From NCBI RefSeq assembly GCF_001620265.1, contig NZ_CP012661.1, forward strand, positions 4,601,001 through 4,665,000: DNA of 64,000 nucleotides, given 5' to 3'. This stretch comes from Frigidibacter mobilis (lineage in GTDB: Bacteria; Pseudomonadota; Alphaproteobacteria; Rhodobacterales; Rhodobacteraceae). Below the pieces are notes generated by a model. The model had not been told where the DNA came from and made no database searches. It was given only the letters and a program-made list of their open reading frames with translations. The translations under genes were made by a program, and so were the position numbers. Below are positions 19,596 through 28,572 of this stretch, one piece after another; position 1 is the stretch's first letter, and every line of letters begins with the position of its first letter.

Positions 19596-19637
19596 GCATA
19601 TGGAAAGCATATGGAACCCGTATGGTTTTCATATGGC
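19596..19637. repeat. ATATGG-rich imperfect palindrome, copy 1
   Basis: About 42 bases composed of four ATATGG-like units spaced 11-13 bases apart; the outer CATATGGAAAG and GGTTTTCATATG arms are imperfect inverted repeats. A shorter version with three units occurs at 28331-28362. Both copies start 12-13 bases after a stop codon, suggesting a short intergenic repeat family that may form an RNA hairpin at transcript ends. Confidence 0.6.
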
Positions 19638-19699
19638 AGTTTGCCGGCCCCGCCCGAACAGGCTTGACGCCGCCGCCGCGCCGGGGGCATGGGCGGCAC

Positions 19700-20353
19700 A
19701 TGAGTGATTTCGTCTATTCCCCCCCCGATACCCCGCTGCGGATCATCCACCGCGACGCCGATGTGCTGGTACTCGACAAGCCCGCGGGGTTGCTGTCGGT
19801 GCCGGGCCGCGGCGAGGAGCGCGCCGACAGCCTGCAGAGCCGCGTGCTCGCGGCCTTTCCCGAGGCGCTGCTGGTGCACCGGCTGGATCTTGATACCTCG
19901 GGCGTGATCGTGTTCGCGCTGAGCGCGGCGGCGCAGAAATCGCTGGGCCAGCAATTCGAGGCCCGGCAGACCCGCAAGGTCTATCTGGCGCGGCTCTGGG
20001 GGCATCTGCAGCCGGAGAAGGGGCAGGTCGACCTGCCGCTGACTGTGGACTGGCCGAACCGCCCGCGCCAGCATGTGAACCATGAAACCGGCAAGCCGGC
20101 GGTCACTGACTGGCGGGTGATGCGGCTGGCGGCGGATGGCACCACGCGGGTACGGCTGTTCCCCAAGACCGGGCGCACCCACCAGCTACGGGTGCACATG
20201 ATGGCGCTGGGCCACCCGATCCTGGGCGACCCGCTGTATGCCGAGGGGCCGGCGCGGGAGTTCGACCGGCTGATGCTGCACGCCGATTCGCTGCGGTTCC
20301 GGCATCCGCAGACCGGGGTGATGCAGACCTACTCGGCGCCCTGTCCGTTTTGA
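19700..20353 (+). CDS. RluA-family RNA pseudouridine synthase
   Basis: A 217-residue pseudouridine synthase. The catalytic aspartate is in the diagnostic HRLDLDTSGV motif; DADVLVLDKPAGLLSVPG and GRTHQLRVHM are further family blocks. There is no N-terminal S4 domain, which resembles E. coli RluA (23S rRNA U746 and tRNA U32) rather than RluC or RluD. The start at 19700 is picked over an in-frame ATG at 19622 that lies within the repeat. Confidence 0.92.
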   Translation: MSDFVYSPPDTPLRIIHRDADVLVLDKPAGLLSVPGRGEERADSLQSRVLAAFPEALLVHRLDLDTSGVIVFALSAAAQKSLGQQFEARQTRKVYLARLWGHLQPEKGQVDLPLTVDWPNRPRQHVNHETGKPAVTDWRVMRLAADGTTRVRLFPKTGRTHQLRVHMMALGHPILGDPLYAEGPAREFDRLMLHADSLRFRHPQTGVMQTYSAPCPF

Positions 20354-20390
20354 GGGGGCCCGTCCGGTGACAGCTGAGAGGGCGGTGAGC

Positions 20391-20412
20391 GGCGAAGGCG
20401 ATGGCCTTCGCC
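20391..20412. terminator. Hairpin after the pseudouridine synthase gene
   Basis: A perfect 9-bp stem GGCGAAGGC/GCCTTCGCC with a GATG loop, 38 bases past the stop. No T tract follows on the plus strand. It is the best candidate for a transcript end here. Confidence 0.45.
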
Positions 20413-20546
20413 AAAGGAAGCGATGCAACAGGAAGCTGGACGCTGCCTTCGTCCCGCTGGGCGGACACGCCCGATTTCCCCAGCCGGTTCCCGCCCGCCC
20501 CCACCCCTGCTAGACAGGGCTGACCCTTCCCGAACGGAGCCCCGTC

Positions 20547-20921
20547 ATGGACAGCCTGCTGACCGAGACCCTGCACTGGATCACCCGCGGCATCGAGGTG
20601 GCGGGGGTGCTGGTGATCCTGGCCGGGCTGGCCGCCGGGACCATCGCGTTCCTCACCGGGCCGCGCGGGCAGGACCCGGAGGAGCGGTTCCGGCTCTACC
20701 GCGCGCGGCTGGGGCGGTCGATCCTGCTGGGGCTGGAGTTTCTGGTGGCGGCCGACATCGTCAATACCGTGGCGGTGGAGCCGTCGCTCCGCAGCCTTGG
20801 CGTGCTGGCCGGGATCGTGGCGATCCGCACCTTCCTGAGCCTGTCGCTGGAGGTGGAGATCGACGGGCGCTGGCCCTGGCAGAAGCAGGCGGCGCGAGAG
20901 CAGGACGGCCCGCGGGACTGA
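20547..20921 (+). CDS. DUF1622 family membrane protein
   Basis: A 124-residue inner-membrane protein with three predicted helices (about 14-37, 54-72 and 77-97). The blocks YRARLGRSILLGLEFLVAAD and AIRTFLSLSLEVEI are characteristic of the DUF1622 family, whose function is not known. A ribosome-binding ACGGAG precedes the ATG. It converges with the aldehyde dehydrogenase gene. Confidence 0.85.
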   Translation: MDSLLTETLHWITRGIEVAGVLVILAGLAAGTIAFLTGPRGQDPEERFRLYRARLGRSILLGLEFLVAADIVNTVAVEPSLRSLGVLAGIVAIRTFLSLSLEVEIDGRWPWQKQAAREQDGPRD

Positions 20922-20936
20922 TGCCGCAGGCCGGGT

Positions 20937-20962
20937 CGGCACCCCCGAACCGGGAGGTGCCG
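20937..20962. terminator. Bidirectional hairpin between DUF1622 and aldehyde dehydrogenase genes
   Basis: A stem of CGGCACC with GGTGCCG is extended inward by CCCG/CGGG around an AAC loop, with a single bulged A: about 11 base pairs. It sits between two convergent genes, the expected place for a shared terminator. Confidence 0.55.
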
Positions 20963-20968
20963 GGTGCC

Positions 20969-22408
20969 TTACGCGCCGTGCCAGCCCGAGATCGCCTTCA
21001 CGTCGAGAAACTCCTCGATGCCCCAATGCCCGCCCTCGCGCGCGCGGCCGCTGGACTTGACGCCGCCAAAGGGCGCGCCGGCGCCGCGGGACTGGCCGTT
21101 CATCTCGACCATGCCGGATTTGAGCCGGCGGGCAAGGCGGTTGCGGCGCTCGCCGTCCTGGCTTTGCACATAGTTGGTCAGCCCGTAGATCGTGTCATTG
21201 GCGATGGCGAGGGCTTCTTCCTCGGTGTCGAAGGGGATGATCGACAGCACCGGGCCGAAGATCTCTTCCTTCTCGATGGTCATGCCGGGGACCACATCGG
21301 CAAAGACTGTGGGGCGCACGAAATAGCCGCGGTTGAGCCCGTCGGGACGGCCGAGGCCGCCGGCGACGAGGCGGGCGCCTTCCTCGATGCCCTTGGCGAT
21401 CAGGCCCTGGATCTTGTCATATTGCGCGGCCGACACGACCGGGCCGATATGGGCGCCGGTTTCATGGGCGGGGGCAACGCGGGTGGTTTCGGCGACCTCG
21501 CGGGCAATGTCGATGGCGCGGTCATAGAGCGGGCGCTCGACCAGCATCCGCGTCGGGGCGTTGCAGGACTGGCCCGAGTTGTTGAAGCAATGCCGGGCGC
21601 CGCGGCGCACCGCGCCTTCGTCGGCATCGGCGAAGATCAGGTTGGCGCCCTTGCCCCCCAGTTCCAGGCAGACGCGCTTGACGGTATCGGCAGCGGCCTT
21701 GGTGATGGCAATGCCGGCGCGGGTGGAGCCGGTGAAGGAGATCATCTCGACATCGGGGTGGGTGGACAGCCGGGTGCCGACGCCGAGCCCATCGCCGTTC
21801 ACCAGGTTGAAGACGCCGGGGGGCAGGCCGGCCTCGTCCACGATCTCGGCGAAGAGCAGCGAGGAGAGCGGGGCGATTTCCGAGGGCTTGAGCACCATCG
21901 TGCAGCCGGCCAGCAGCGCCGGGATCGCCTTGAGCGTGACCTGGTTCATCGGCCAGTTCCAGGGGGTGATGAGCCCGACCACGCCGACGGGTTCCAGCGC
22001 GATGCGGGTCTGCGGGGCCTGCGGGCCAAGCGGGCGCAGGAATTCGAAATCCTTGAAGGCGGTGATGAAGTTCCGGATGTGCCAGGCGCCGGCCTCGGCC
22101 TGGTCGGACACGGCCATGTCGATGGGCGCGCCCATTTCCAGGCTGATCGCGGCGCCCATTTCGGCCTGGCGGCGCTTGTAGATCTCCAGGATCTTCTCGA
22201 CATAGGCCAGCCTTTCGGCAGGCGCGGTGCCGGCCCAGGCCGGCAGCGCGGCCTTGGCGGCGGCCACGGCGGCATCGGTATCGGCATCGGCGCCAAGCGA
22301 GATCACGGCGCAGACCTCTTCGGTCGAGGGGTCGATCACCTCGCAATCATGGGGGGTGGCCGGGGCGACCCAGCGGCCGTTGATGTAGAAGTCACGTTTC
22401 TCGATCAT
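20969..22408 (-). CDS. NAD(P)-dependent aldehyde dehydrogenase
   Basis: A 479-residue aldehyde dehydrogenase. The catalytic cysteine is Cys282 in NSGQSCNAPT and the general-base glutamate lies in LELGGKGANLIF; TPWNWPMNQ and FTGSTRAG form the coenzyme site. The start at 22408 follows an AGGAGA ribosome-binding site and is preferred over an in-frame ATG at 22429. The substrate aldehyde cannot be deduced, and its neighbours (DUF1622, YbaK) give no pathway hint. Confidence 0.93.
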   Translation of the reverse strand: MIEKRDFYINGRWVAPATPHDCEVIDPSTEEVCAVISLGADADTDAAVAAAKAALPAWAGTAPAERLAYVEKILEIYKRRQAEMGAAISLEMGAPIDMAVSDQAEAGAWHIRNFITAFKDFEFLRPLGPQAPQTRIALEPVGVVGLITPWNWPMNQVTLKAIPALLAGCTMVLKPSEIAPLSSLLFAEIVDEAGLPPGVFNLVNGDGLGVGTRLSTHPDVEMISFTGSTRAGIAITKAAADTVKRVCLELGGKGANLIFADADEGAVRRGARHCFNNSGQSCNAPTRMLVERPLYDRAIDIAREVAETTRVAPAHETGAHIGPVVSAAQYDKIQGLIAKGIEEGARLVAGGLGRPDGLNRGYFVRPTVFADVVPGMTIEKEEIFGPVLSIIPFDTEEEALAIANDTIYGLTNYVQSQDGERRNRLARRLKSGMVEMNGQSRGAGAPFGGVKSSGRAREGGHWGIEEFLDVKAISGWHGA

Positions 22409-22568
22409 CGCAGGGTCTCCTGTTCGCATCCCGCTGCGGCGGGTTCGGGGCGGAGCCTATCACCGTCGGCGCGCGCCGCCAGCCCTGCTTTGTACCGGAT
22501 ACGCGGAGGCCCGCTTGAGCCCGGGCGCCGGGCAGGGCATGGTGCGCGCCGGTAGGGATGGACACGAG

Positions 22569-23042
22569 ATGGCACGCACGACCCCCGCGACACTGGCATT
22601 GCAACGGCTGGGCATCGGTTTTGAGCTGGTCAGCTATGCCTATGAGCCGGGGGCAGAGCGGATCGGGCTGCAGGCGGCCGCGGCGATCGGCGAGGACCCG
22701 GCGCGGGTGCTCAAGACGCTGATCGCGCAGGTGGACGGGCAGCCGGTCTGCCTGGTGCTGCCGTCGGATTGCGAGGCGAGCCTGAAGAAGGTAGCGGCGG
22801 CGTTCGGCGGCAAGGCAGCGGCGATGATGCCGGGGCCGGATGCGGAGAGGATGACCGGCTACAAGATCGGCGGCATCAGCCCGCTGGGCCAGAAGCGGCG
22901 GCTGCCGGTGCTGGTGGAGCAGGCGGCGCTGGCGCATCCGCTGGTCTATGTGAATGGCGGGCAGCGCGGGCTGCAGCTGCGGTTGGCGCCGGAGGACCTG
23001 CTGCGCGCGGCCCAGGGGCGGGCGACGGCGATCATCGCCTGA
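22569..23042 (+). CDS. ybaK: Cys-tRNA(Pro)/Cys-tRNA(Cys) deacylase YbaK
   Basis: A 157-residue trans-editing deacylase. The conserved lysine (RVLKTLIAQVDG, near residue 47) and the glycine-rich TGYKIGGISPLGQKRRLPV block match YbaK/EbsC. It clears mischarged Cys-tRNA(Pro). The start at 22569 gives the usual MARTTPATLALQRLGI N-terminus; an upstream in-frame start adds a stretch not seen in the family. Confidence 0.92.
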   Translation: MARTTPATLALQRLGIGFELVSYAYEPGAERIGLQAAAAIGEDPARVLKTLIAQVDGQPVCLVLPSDCEASLKKVAAAFGGKAAAMMPGPDAERMTGYKIGGISPLGQKRRLPVLVEQAALAHPLVYVNGGQRGLQLRLAPEDLLRAAQGRATAIIA

Positions 23043-23130
23043 GCCTTCCGGCGTATCGGTTACATTTCCCTCCCTTGCCCTTGCCGCCCCCGCGCGGCAG
23101 GTTGCCCCGATCTTCTGGGAGGAGGACGAG

Positions 23131-24324
23131 ATGCGCGCAGGTCTTGGGTTTTTGGTCGCGGGCTATGTGCTCAGCCAGTTCTATCGTGCCTTTCTGGCGG
23201 TGCTGGCGCCGGTGCTGGATGCGCAGATCGGGGTGCGGCCCGAGGATCTGGCGATCTCGTCGGGGCTGTGGTTCCTGGCCTTTGCGGTGATGCAGATGCC
23301 GGTCGGCTGGGCGCTGGACCGGATCGGGCCGCGGCGCACGGCGGCGGTGCTGCTGGCCCTGGGCGGCGGCGGCGGCGCGGCGGTCTTTGCGCTGGCCCAG
23401 GGGCCGATGGCGCTGCATCTGGCGATGGTGCTGATCGGAATCGGCTGTTCGCCGGTGCTGATGGCCTCGTATTACATCTTCGCGCGAATGTTTCCGCCGG
23501 CGATCTTCGGCACGCTGGCCGGCGCGATCATCGGCGTCGGATCGCTGGGCAACATCGCCGGGGCGGCGCCGCTGGCGGCGCTGGTGGAGCTGGCGGGCTG
23601 GCGCGAGACGCTGTGGGGCCTGACGGCGGTGACGCTGCTGGTGGCGGGCGCGATCTGGCGGCTGGTGCAGGATCCGCCGCGGGCCACGGTGGCGGGGGGC
23701 AAGTCCGAAGGGTCGGTGCTGGACCTGCTGCGGCTGCCGGGGATGTGGGCGATCGTGATCCTGATGGCGGTGGCCTATGCGCCGGCGGCCTCGGTGCGCG
23801 GGCTCTGGGCGGGGCCCTATCTCGGGCAGGTGTTCGGCGCGGATGCGGGCACCATCGGCACGGTCACGCTGGTGATGGCGCTGGCGATGGTGGCGGGCAA
23901 CTTCGCCTATGGCCCGGTGGACCGGATCTTCCGCTCCAAGAAATGGCCGGTCTTCGGCGGCAACCTGCTGGCGGCGATCTGCCTTGCGGGGCTGTGGCTG
24001 GCGCCCGATGCCGGAGTGTGGACGGCGGCGGCGCTGCTGGCGGGGCTCGGCCTTTTCGGCGCCTCGTTCCCCGCGATCATGTCCCATGCGCGGGCGTTCT
24101 TCCCGCCGCATCTGATGGGGCGCGGCGTGACCTTCATCAACATGTTCGGCATCGGCGGCGCGGGGCTGATGCAATTCGCCAGCGGCCGGGTGTTTGCCGC
24201 GGCGGGGGGCGACGTGCCGGGCGGCGATGTGGCGGGGGCCTATGGCATCCTGTTCCTGTATTTCCTGGTGCCGCTCGTCATTGGATTGGGCCTTTACCTT
24301 TTCAGCCGCGACAGCCGGGGGTAG
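23131..24324 (+). CDS. MFS transporter
   Basis: A 397-residue major facilitator with 12 predicted helices. The loop 2-3 motif appears as GWALDRIGPRRTAA. The start at 23131 follows GGGAGGAGGACGAG, a very strong ribosome-binding site. It resembles NarK/NNP-like or sugar-phosphate permeases only in general fold, and the substrate is unknown. The capsule-type gene begins 32 bases downstream and may be co-transcribed. Confidence 0.88.
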   Translation: MRAGLGFLVAGYVLSQFYRAFLAVLAPVLDAQIGVRPEDLAISSGLWFLAFAVMQMPVGWALDRIGPRRTAAVLLALGGGGGAAVFALAQGPMALHLAMVLIGIGCSPVLMASYYIFARMFPPAIFGTLAGAIIGVGSLGNIAGAAPLAALVELAGWRETLWGLTAVTLLVAGAIWRLVQDPPRATVAGGKSEGSVLDLLRLPGMWAIVILMAVAYAPAASVRGLWAGPYLGQVFGADAGTIGTVTLVMALAMVAGNFAYGPVDRIFRSKKWPVFGGNLLAAICLAGLWLAPDAGVWTAAALLAGLGLFGASFPAIMSHARAFFPPHLMGRGVTFINMFGIGGAGLMQFASGRVFAAAGGDVPGGDVAGAYGILFLYFLVPLVIGLGLYLFSRDSRG

Positions 24325-24356
24325 ACAGGGGCAGTCCCCTGCCCGGAGCGCAAGCC

Positions 24357-25487
24357 ATGATCGTCTATCCCCGCGAATGGTCGCGCCGCCAGAATTCGGC
24401 CTTTGCCTCTATCGCTTCGGCCGCGGGCGGCGGGCGGCGGCTGGCCTTCATCGGCCTGTCGCTGCGCAGCTTTCCCGAAACGCGGGCGCGCGCTGCCGAG
24501 GCGATGGCGCGGGCCAAGCGCCAGCCGAAGGGGCGCATCGGCCGGGCGCTGAAATCGGCGTTGATCGCGGCGCAATACACCTGGGCGCGGCGCTACTTTG
24601 CGCGGCATCCGGGCGATGTGGCGATGTGCTGGAACGGGCTGACCGGATCGCGCCGCGCCTTCATGCAGGGCGCCTTGGACGCAGGCGCGCGGCGGCTGTT
24701 CGTGGAACTGGCACCGCTGCCGGGGCGGATCACGCTCGACCCGTTGGGGGTGAACGCCGAAAGCAGCGTGCCGCAGGGGCGGGCGTTTTATGACGATTGG
24801 TCGGCGGGCGACCCCGCCCGCAGCGGCGAGGGCTGGCGCGAAGCGGGTGCCGGGCTGACCGCCCGCGCCTCGCGCCGCGCCGATGTGGGGCAGGGCAGTG
24901 CCGAGGGGCTGGGGGCCGCACCCTTCCTGTTCGTGCCGCTGCAGGTGCCCGATGACAGCCAGATGCGGCTGTTCGCGGGCTGGGCCGGCAGCCTTGACGG
25001 GTTCGTCGCCGCCCTGGGCGAGGCGGCGCGGGCGCTGCCGGAAGGGTGGCACCTACGGGTGAAGGAGCATCCTTCGGCCAAGGTGTCGCTGGCCCCGCAG
25101 CTTGCGGCGGCGACGATGGCTTCTGGCGGGCGGATCGTGACGGACAATGCCACCGACAGCTTTGCGCAGGTGGCGGCGAGCCGGGGGGTGGTGACGATCA
25201 ACTCCTCGATGGGCCTGCAGGCGTTCTTCCATGACAAGCCGGTGATCGCCACGGGCCGCGCCTTCTGGGCGCAGCCGGGGCTGGTGACGGTGGCGGATAG
25301 TGCCGAAGCGCTGCGGGCAGCCTTTGCCGGGGCCGGGGCGCTGGCCTTCGACGCGGGCTTTCGCGCCCGGTTCATGGCCTGGCTTGACCGGGAATATTAC
25401 CTGCGCGTCACCGAAACCCCCGAGGGTGACTGGCAGCTTGACCCGGCGGCAGTATGCAGGGTCCTGGCCACCGCCCCGCGCCCCTGA
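24357..25487 (+). CDS. Capsule polysaccharide biosynthesis-like protein
   Basis: A 376-residue soluble protein whose C-terminal half resembles the KpsS/KpsC capsule synthesis family: FLFVPLQVPDDSQMRLF, then HLRVKEHPSAK, and TINSSMGLQAFFHDKPVI, the pattern of a CMP-Kdo/glycosyltransferase-like fold. The N-terminal part (SFPETRARAAEAMARAKRQPKG) is basic and less familiar. No other capsule export genes (KpsMTED) are nearby, so its glycan is unknown. Assignment rests on remembered motif similarity. Confidence 0.65.
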   Translation: MIVYPREWSRRQNSAFASIASAAGGGRRLAFIGLSLRSFPETRARAAEAMARAKRQPKGRIGRALKSALIAAQYTWARRYFARHPGDVAMCWNGLTGSRRAFMQGALDAGARRLFVELAPLPGRITLDPLGVNAESSVPQGRAFYDDWSAGDPARSGEGWREAGAGLTARASRRADVGQGSAEGLGAAPFLFVPLQVPDDSQMRLFAGWAGSLDGFVAALGEAARALPEGWHLRVKEHPSAKVSLAPQLAAATMASGGRIVTDNATDSFAQVAASRGVVTINSSMGLQAFFHDKPVIATGRAFWAQPGLVTVADSAEALRAAFAGAGALAFDAGFRARFMAWLDREYYLRVTETPEGDWQLDPAAVCRVLATAPRP

Positions 25488-25559
25488 AAACGCGATTCCG
25501 CTTCCCCCGACGCTCCCCATCGGCTAAGGGACCGCGTCCTTTATGCATGGAGGTCCCTC

Positions 25560-26582
25560 ATGGGCTACAAGGTCGTTGTTGCCGGTGCCACGGGGAACGT
25601 GGGCCGCGAAATGCTGAACATCCTCGCCGAACGGGAGTTTCCCGTGGACGAGATCGTCGCGCTTGCCAGCCGCAAGTCGCTGGGCACTGAAATCAGCTTT
25701 GGCGACAAGACCCTGAAGACCAAGGATCTGGATACCTTCGACTTCACCGGCTGGGATATCGCGCTGTTCGCCGTCGGGTCGGACGCGACCAAGATCTATG
25801 CGCCCCGCGCCGCCGCGGCGGGCTGCGTGGTGATCGACAACTCCTCGCTCTACCGCTACGACCCGCAGGTGCCGCTGGTGGTGCCCGAGGTGAATGCCGA
25901 GGCGGTGGATGGCTATACCGCGAAGAACATCATCGCCAATCCCAACTGCTCGACCGCGCAGATGGTGGTGGCGCTGAAGCCGCTGCATGACCGCGCCCGC
26001 ATCAAGCGCGTGGTGGTGGCGACCTACCAGTCGGTCTCGGGCGCCGGCAAGGAAGGCATCGACGAGCTGTGGGACCAGACCAAGGGCATGTATGTGCCGG
26101 GGCAGGAAGTGGCGCCGAAGAAGTTCACCAAGCAGATCGCCTTCAACGTGATCCCGCATATCGACGTGTTCCTGGACGATGGCTCGACCAAGGAAGAATG
26201 GAAGATGGTCGCCGAGACCAAGAAGATCCTCGACAAGGCCATCAAGGTGACCGCGACCTGCGTGCGGGTGCCGGTATTCGTGGGCCATTCGGAAGCGATC
26301 AACATCGAGTTCGACGAGCCGCTGGACTGGCAGGAAGCGACCGACATCCTGCGCGAGGCGCCGGGGGTGCTGGTGATCGACAAGCGCGAGGCCGGCGGCT
26401 ACATCACGCCCGTCGAATGCGTGGGCGATTACGCGACCTATGTCAGCCGGATCCGGCAGGACCCGACGGTGGATAACGGCCTGAACATCTGGGTCGTGTC
26501 GGACAACCTGCGCAAGGGCGCGGCGCTGAACGCGGTGCAGATCGCCGAGGTCCTGGGCAAACGCTGCCTGAAGAAGGGCTGA
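25560..26582 (+). CDS. asd: Aspartate-semialdehyde dehydrogenase
   Basis: A 340-residue enzyme that reduces aspartyl-4-phosphate to the semialdehyde for lysine, threonine, methionine and diaminopimelate synthesis. It opens with the NADP-binding GATGNVGREML, has the catalytic Cys130 in NPNCSTAQM, and SGAGKEGIDEL later. GGAGG sits just before the ATG. A strong hairpin follows at 26612, so it looks like a single-gene unit. Confidence 0.96.
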   Translation: MGYKVVVAGATGNVGREMLNILAEREFPVDEIVALASRKSLGTEISFGDKTLKTKDLDTFDFTGWDIALFAVGSDATKIYAPRAAAAGCVVIDNSSLYRYDPQVPLVVPEVNAEAVDGYTAKNIIANPNCSTAQMVVALKPLHDRARIKRVVVATYQSVSGAGKEGIDELWDQTKGMYVPGQEVAPKKFTKQIAFNVIPHIDVFLDDGSTKEEWKMVAETKKILDKAIKVTATCVRVPVFVGHSEAINIEFDEPLDWQEATDILREAPGVLVIDKREAGGYITPVECVGDYATYVSRIRQDPTVDNGLNIWVVSDNLRKGAALNAVQIAEVLGKRCLKKG

Positions 26583-26611
26583 CGCCGGGCGGGCAGCCGC
26601 CGGTCGTGACA

Positions 26612-26631
26612 GGGGCGCCTTCGGGCGCCCC
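26612..26631 (+). terminator. Terminator hairpin after asd
   Basis: A perfect 8-bp stem GGGGCGCC/GGCGCCCC with a TTCG tetraloop, 30 bases after the stop, followed by TTGCCATTT. The tetraloop and position make it a convincing intrinsic or semi-intrinsic terminator. Confidence 0.75.
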
Positions 26632-26687
26632 TTGCCATTTGGGGGGCCGGGGCAGAGCCTGACGGGGTTCGAGTCGCCCGGAGGATC

Positions 26688-28318
26688 ATGATGCGCCTGT
26701 TGCCCCCTTCTCTGTTGATGCCGGCCCTGCTGATGCTGGCCGCCCCTGCCGCGGCCGAGACCTTCACCGCCGAGGCAGAGGTGGCGCGCGTGACGCTCTA
26801 TCCCTGGGGCGCGACGGTGACGCGGACGCTGCGGATTGACGCTCCTGCCGGGCAGCATGAGCTGATCGTGCCGAACCTGCCGCTGGACACCGATGCCGCG
26901 TCCTTGCGCGTTGCCGCCCCGGCGCTGAAGATCGGCGCCGTCAGCCTCGCGCAGGGGCGGCTGGCGCCGGTGGGGCCGGGCAAGTCCGCGGCCGTGCTGG
27001 CCGCCGAGGCCGAGGTGGAGCGGCTGGAAGAGGTGGTGCGAGGACGCGACGCGGGGATCGCCGCGATCCGCCTGCGCGCCGATGCGGCGGCCGAGCAGCT
27101 GGCCTTCCTGCGCGGCATCGGACGGAGCGGCGACGGGCCGGTGCCGGACCCGGCGCAGCTGCGCGCGTTGGCGCAGATGGTGGGCGAGGAGGCTCTGGCC
27201 GCCTTCACCGCCGCGCACCGGGCCGAGCAGGAGGCGCAGGCGGCCGAACGGGCGCGCGAAGATGACATCGAGGCGCTGGACAAGGCCCGCGCCGCGCTGG
27301 ACGCGCTGGTGACCGGCGAGGGCGAGCGGGCCGCGCTGACGCTGGCCTTCGAGGCGGTGGAGGGCGGCGAGGCGGTTGTGGAGATCATCACCCACACGGC
27401 AGAGGCAAGCTGGCAGCCGGTCTATGACCTGCGGCTGACCCGCGGCGAGGCGCCCGCGCTGGCCGTCGAACGCGCGGTGCTGGCCCGCCAGCAGACCGGC
27501 GAGGATTGGCGGGGGGTGGAGTTGACCTTCTCCACCGCGCGCCCGGCGGAGCGCTCGGCCCCGGGCGAGCTGTGGCCGGAGCTGCTGCGGGTGGGGCCGC
27601 CGCAGCCGGTGATGCCGATGGCCGCCGGGCGGATGGAGATGGACATGGCCGCCCGGCGCCGGTGGCCGCGGCGATGATGGAGCAGGCGGCGGTGGAGATG
27701 CAGGGCGCGACCGTCACTTGGCGCCATGCCGGAGCGGTCGATCTGCGCGACGGTGCCGACGCGCTGCGGCTGCGGCTGGGTGATCTGGCGCTGGTGCCCA
27801 GGCTGCAGGCGGTGGCGGTGCCGCGGCTGGAGACGGTGGCCTATCTGCAGGCAGAGGTGGTCAATGACGGGGCCGAGCCGCTGCTGCCGGGGCCGGCGAC
27901 GCTGTTCGTGGACGGGGCGATGGTGGGACAGGCGTATCTGCCGATGGTGGCGGCGGGGGATGAGGTGACGCTGGGGTTCGGGCCGATCGACGGCATCGTG
28001 CTGACGCGGGAGGTGCCGATGCGCAGCGGCGGCGACCGGGGCGTGATCTCGCGCAGCGCGCGGATTGACGAGGTAGCGCTGCTGCGGGTCCGGAACCTGA
28101 CGGGCGAGGCCTGGCCGGTGCGGCTGATCGACCGGATTCCCTATTCGGAACAAGAGGATCTGACCATCACCTCACGCGCGACCCCGCCCGCGACCGAGAC
28201 GGACCCGGGCGGCCGGCGCGGCATTCTGGCTTGGGAGTTCGAGCTTGCCCCGGGCGCGGAACGCGAGGTGCGGCTGGAGCATGGCCTGAGCTGGCCGGCG
28301 GAGCTGGTGCTGCAATAG
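26688..28318 (+). pseudogene. DUF4139/MuiA-family exported protein, frameshifted
   Basis: Two overlapping plus-strand frames encode one protein of the DUF4139 (mucoidy inhibitor A-like) type. The first half has a signal peptide of about 22 residues, the VTLYPWGATVTRTL opening, a coiled-coil middle (about residues 100-205), and SWQPVYDLRL. The second half has DEVTLGFGPIDGI and the C-terminal DPGGRRGILAWEF block. The frame breaks near the CCC run 27652-27654, and one added C gives a 543-residue protein reading MAAPAPVAAAMM across the joint. The role is unknown; it is probably periplasmic or envelope-associated. Sequence error is the simplest cause. Confidence 0.82.
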
Positions 28319-28330
28319 GGCTGCTGGAAG

Positions 28331-28362
28331 GCATATGGAAACGATATGGGTTTCATATGGCA
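28331..28362. repeat. ATATGG-rich imperfect palindrome, copy 2
   Basis: Shares CATATGGAAA and TTTCATATGGCA with the copy at 19596 but is one unit shorter (three ATATGG units). It begins 12 bases after the DUF4139 stop and is directly followed by a hairpin and by a copy of a second repeat family. Confidence 0.6.
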
Positions 28363-28364
28363 AG

Positions 28365-28387
28365 GCGGGGGGCCATCTGCCCCCCGC
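28365..28387. terminator. GC-only hairpin inside the composite repeat region
   Basis: An 8-bp stem GCGGGGGG/CCCCCCGC around a seven-base loop CCATCTG. It lies between the two repeat copies after the DUF4139 gene and could end its transcript. Confidence 0.4.
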
Positions 28388-28389
28388 GC

Positions 28390-28421
28390 CCCCCGAGGAT
28401 ATTTGGAACAAGGCAAAGGGG
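28390..28421 (+). repeat. Dispersed 32-bp repeat with GAGGATATTTGGAACAAG core, copy 1
   Basis: This 32-base segment is identical, in opposite orientation, to 46734-46765. It starts with five C, carries GAGGATATTTGGAACAAG and ends in GCAAAGGGG. Similar GAGGATATTT elements are, from memory, common in Rhodobacterales intergenic DNA. The rest of the gap to 28572 holds nothing I recognise. Confidence 0.7.
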
Positions 28422-28572
28422 AAGAGGGGAAGAGGGCCCTGCGGTCAGGCCCCGCGCTTTGGCCGCCGGAGACCGGCCCCGGATGGCGGCCCGGGAGGCG
28501 GGGAGGAGAAGGTGTGACAGACCGGCGCTCCCGGGGCGAAGGCGGGACCGGAGGCGGCGATCGGGGCGCCGG

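Noticed and set aside
20423..22555. 710-codon plus-strand frame
   Set aside because: It runs antisense to the aldehyde dehydrogenase, which has all catalytic motifs; the plus-strand translation is low-complexity.
25524..27395. 623-codon minus-strand frame over asd
   Set aside because: Shadow of asd and of the DUF4139 gene; no family features.
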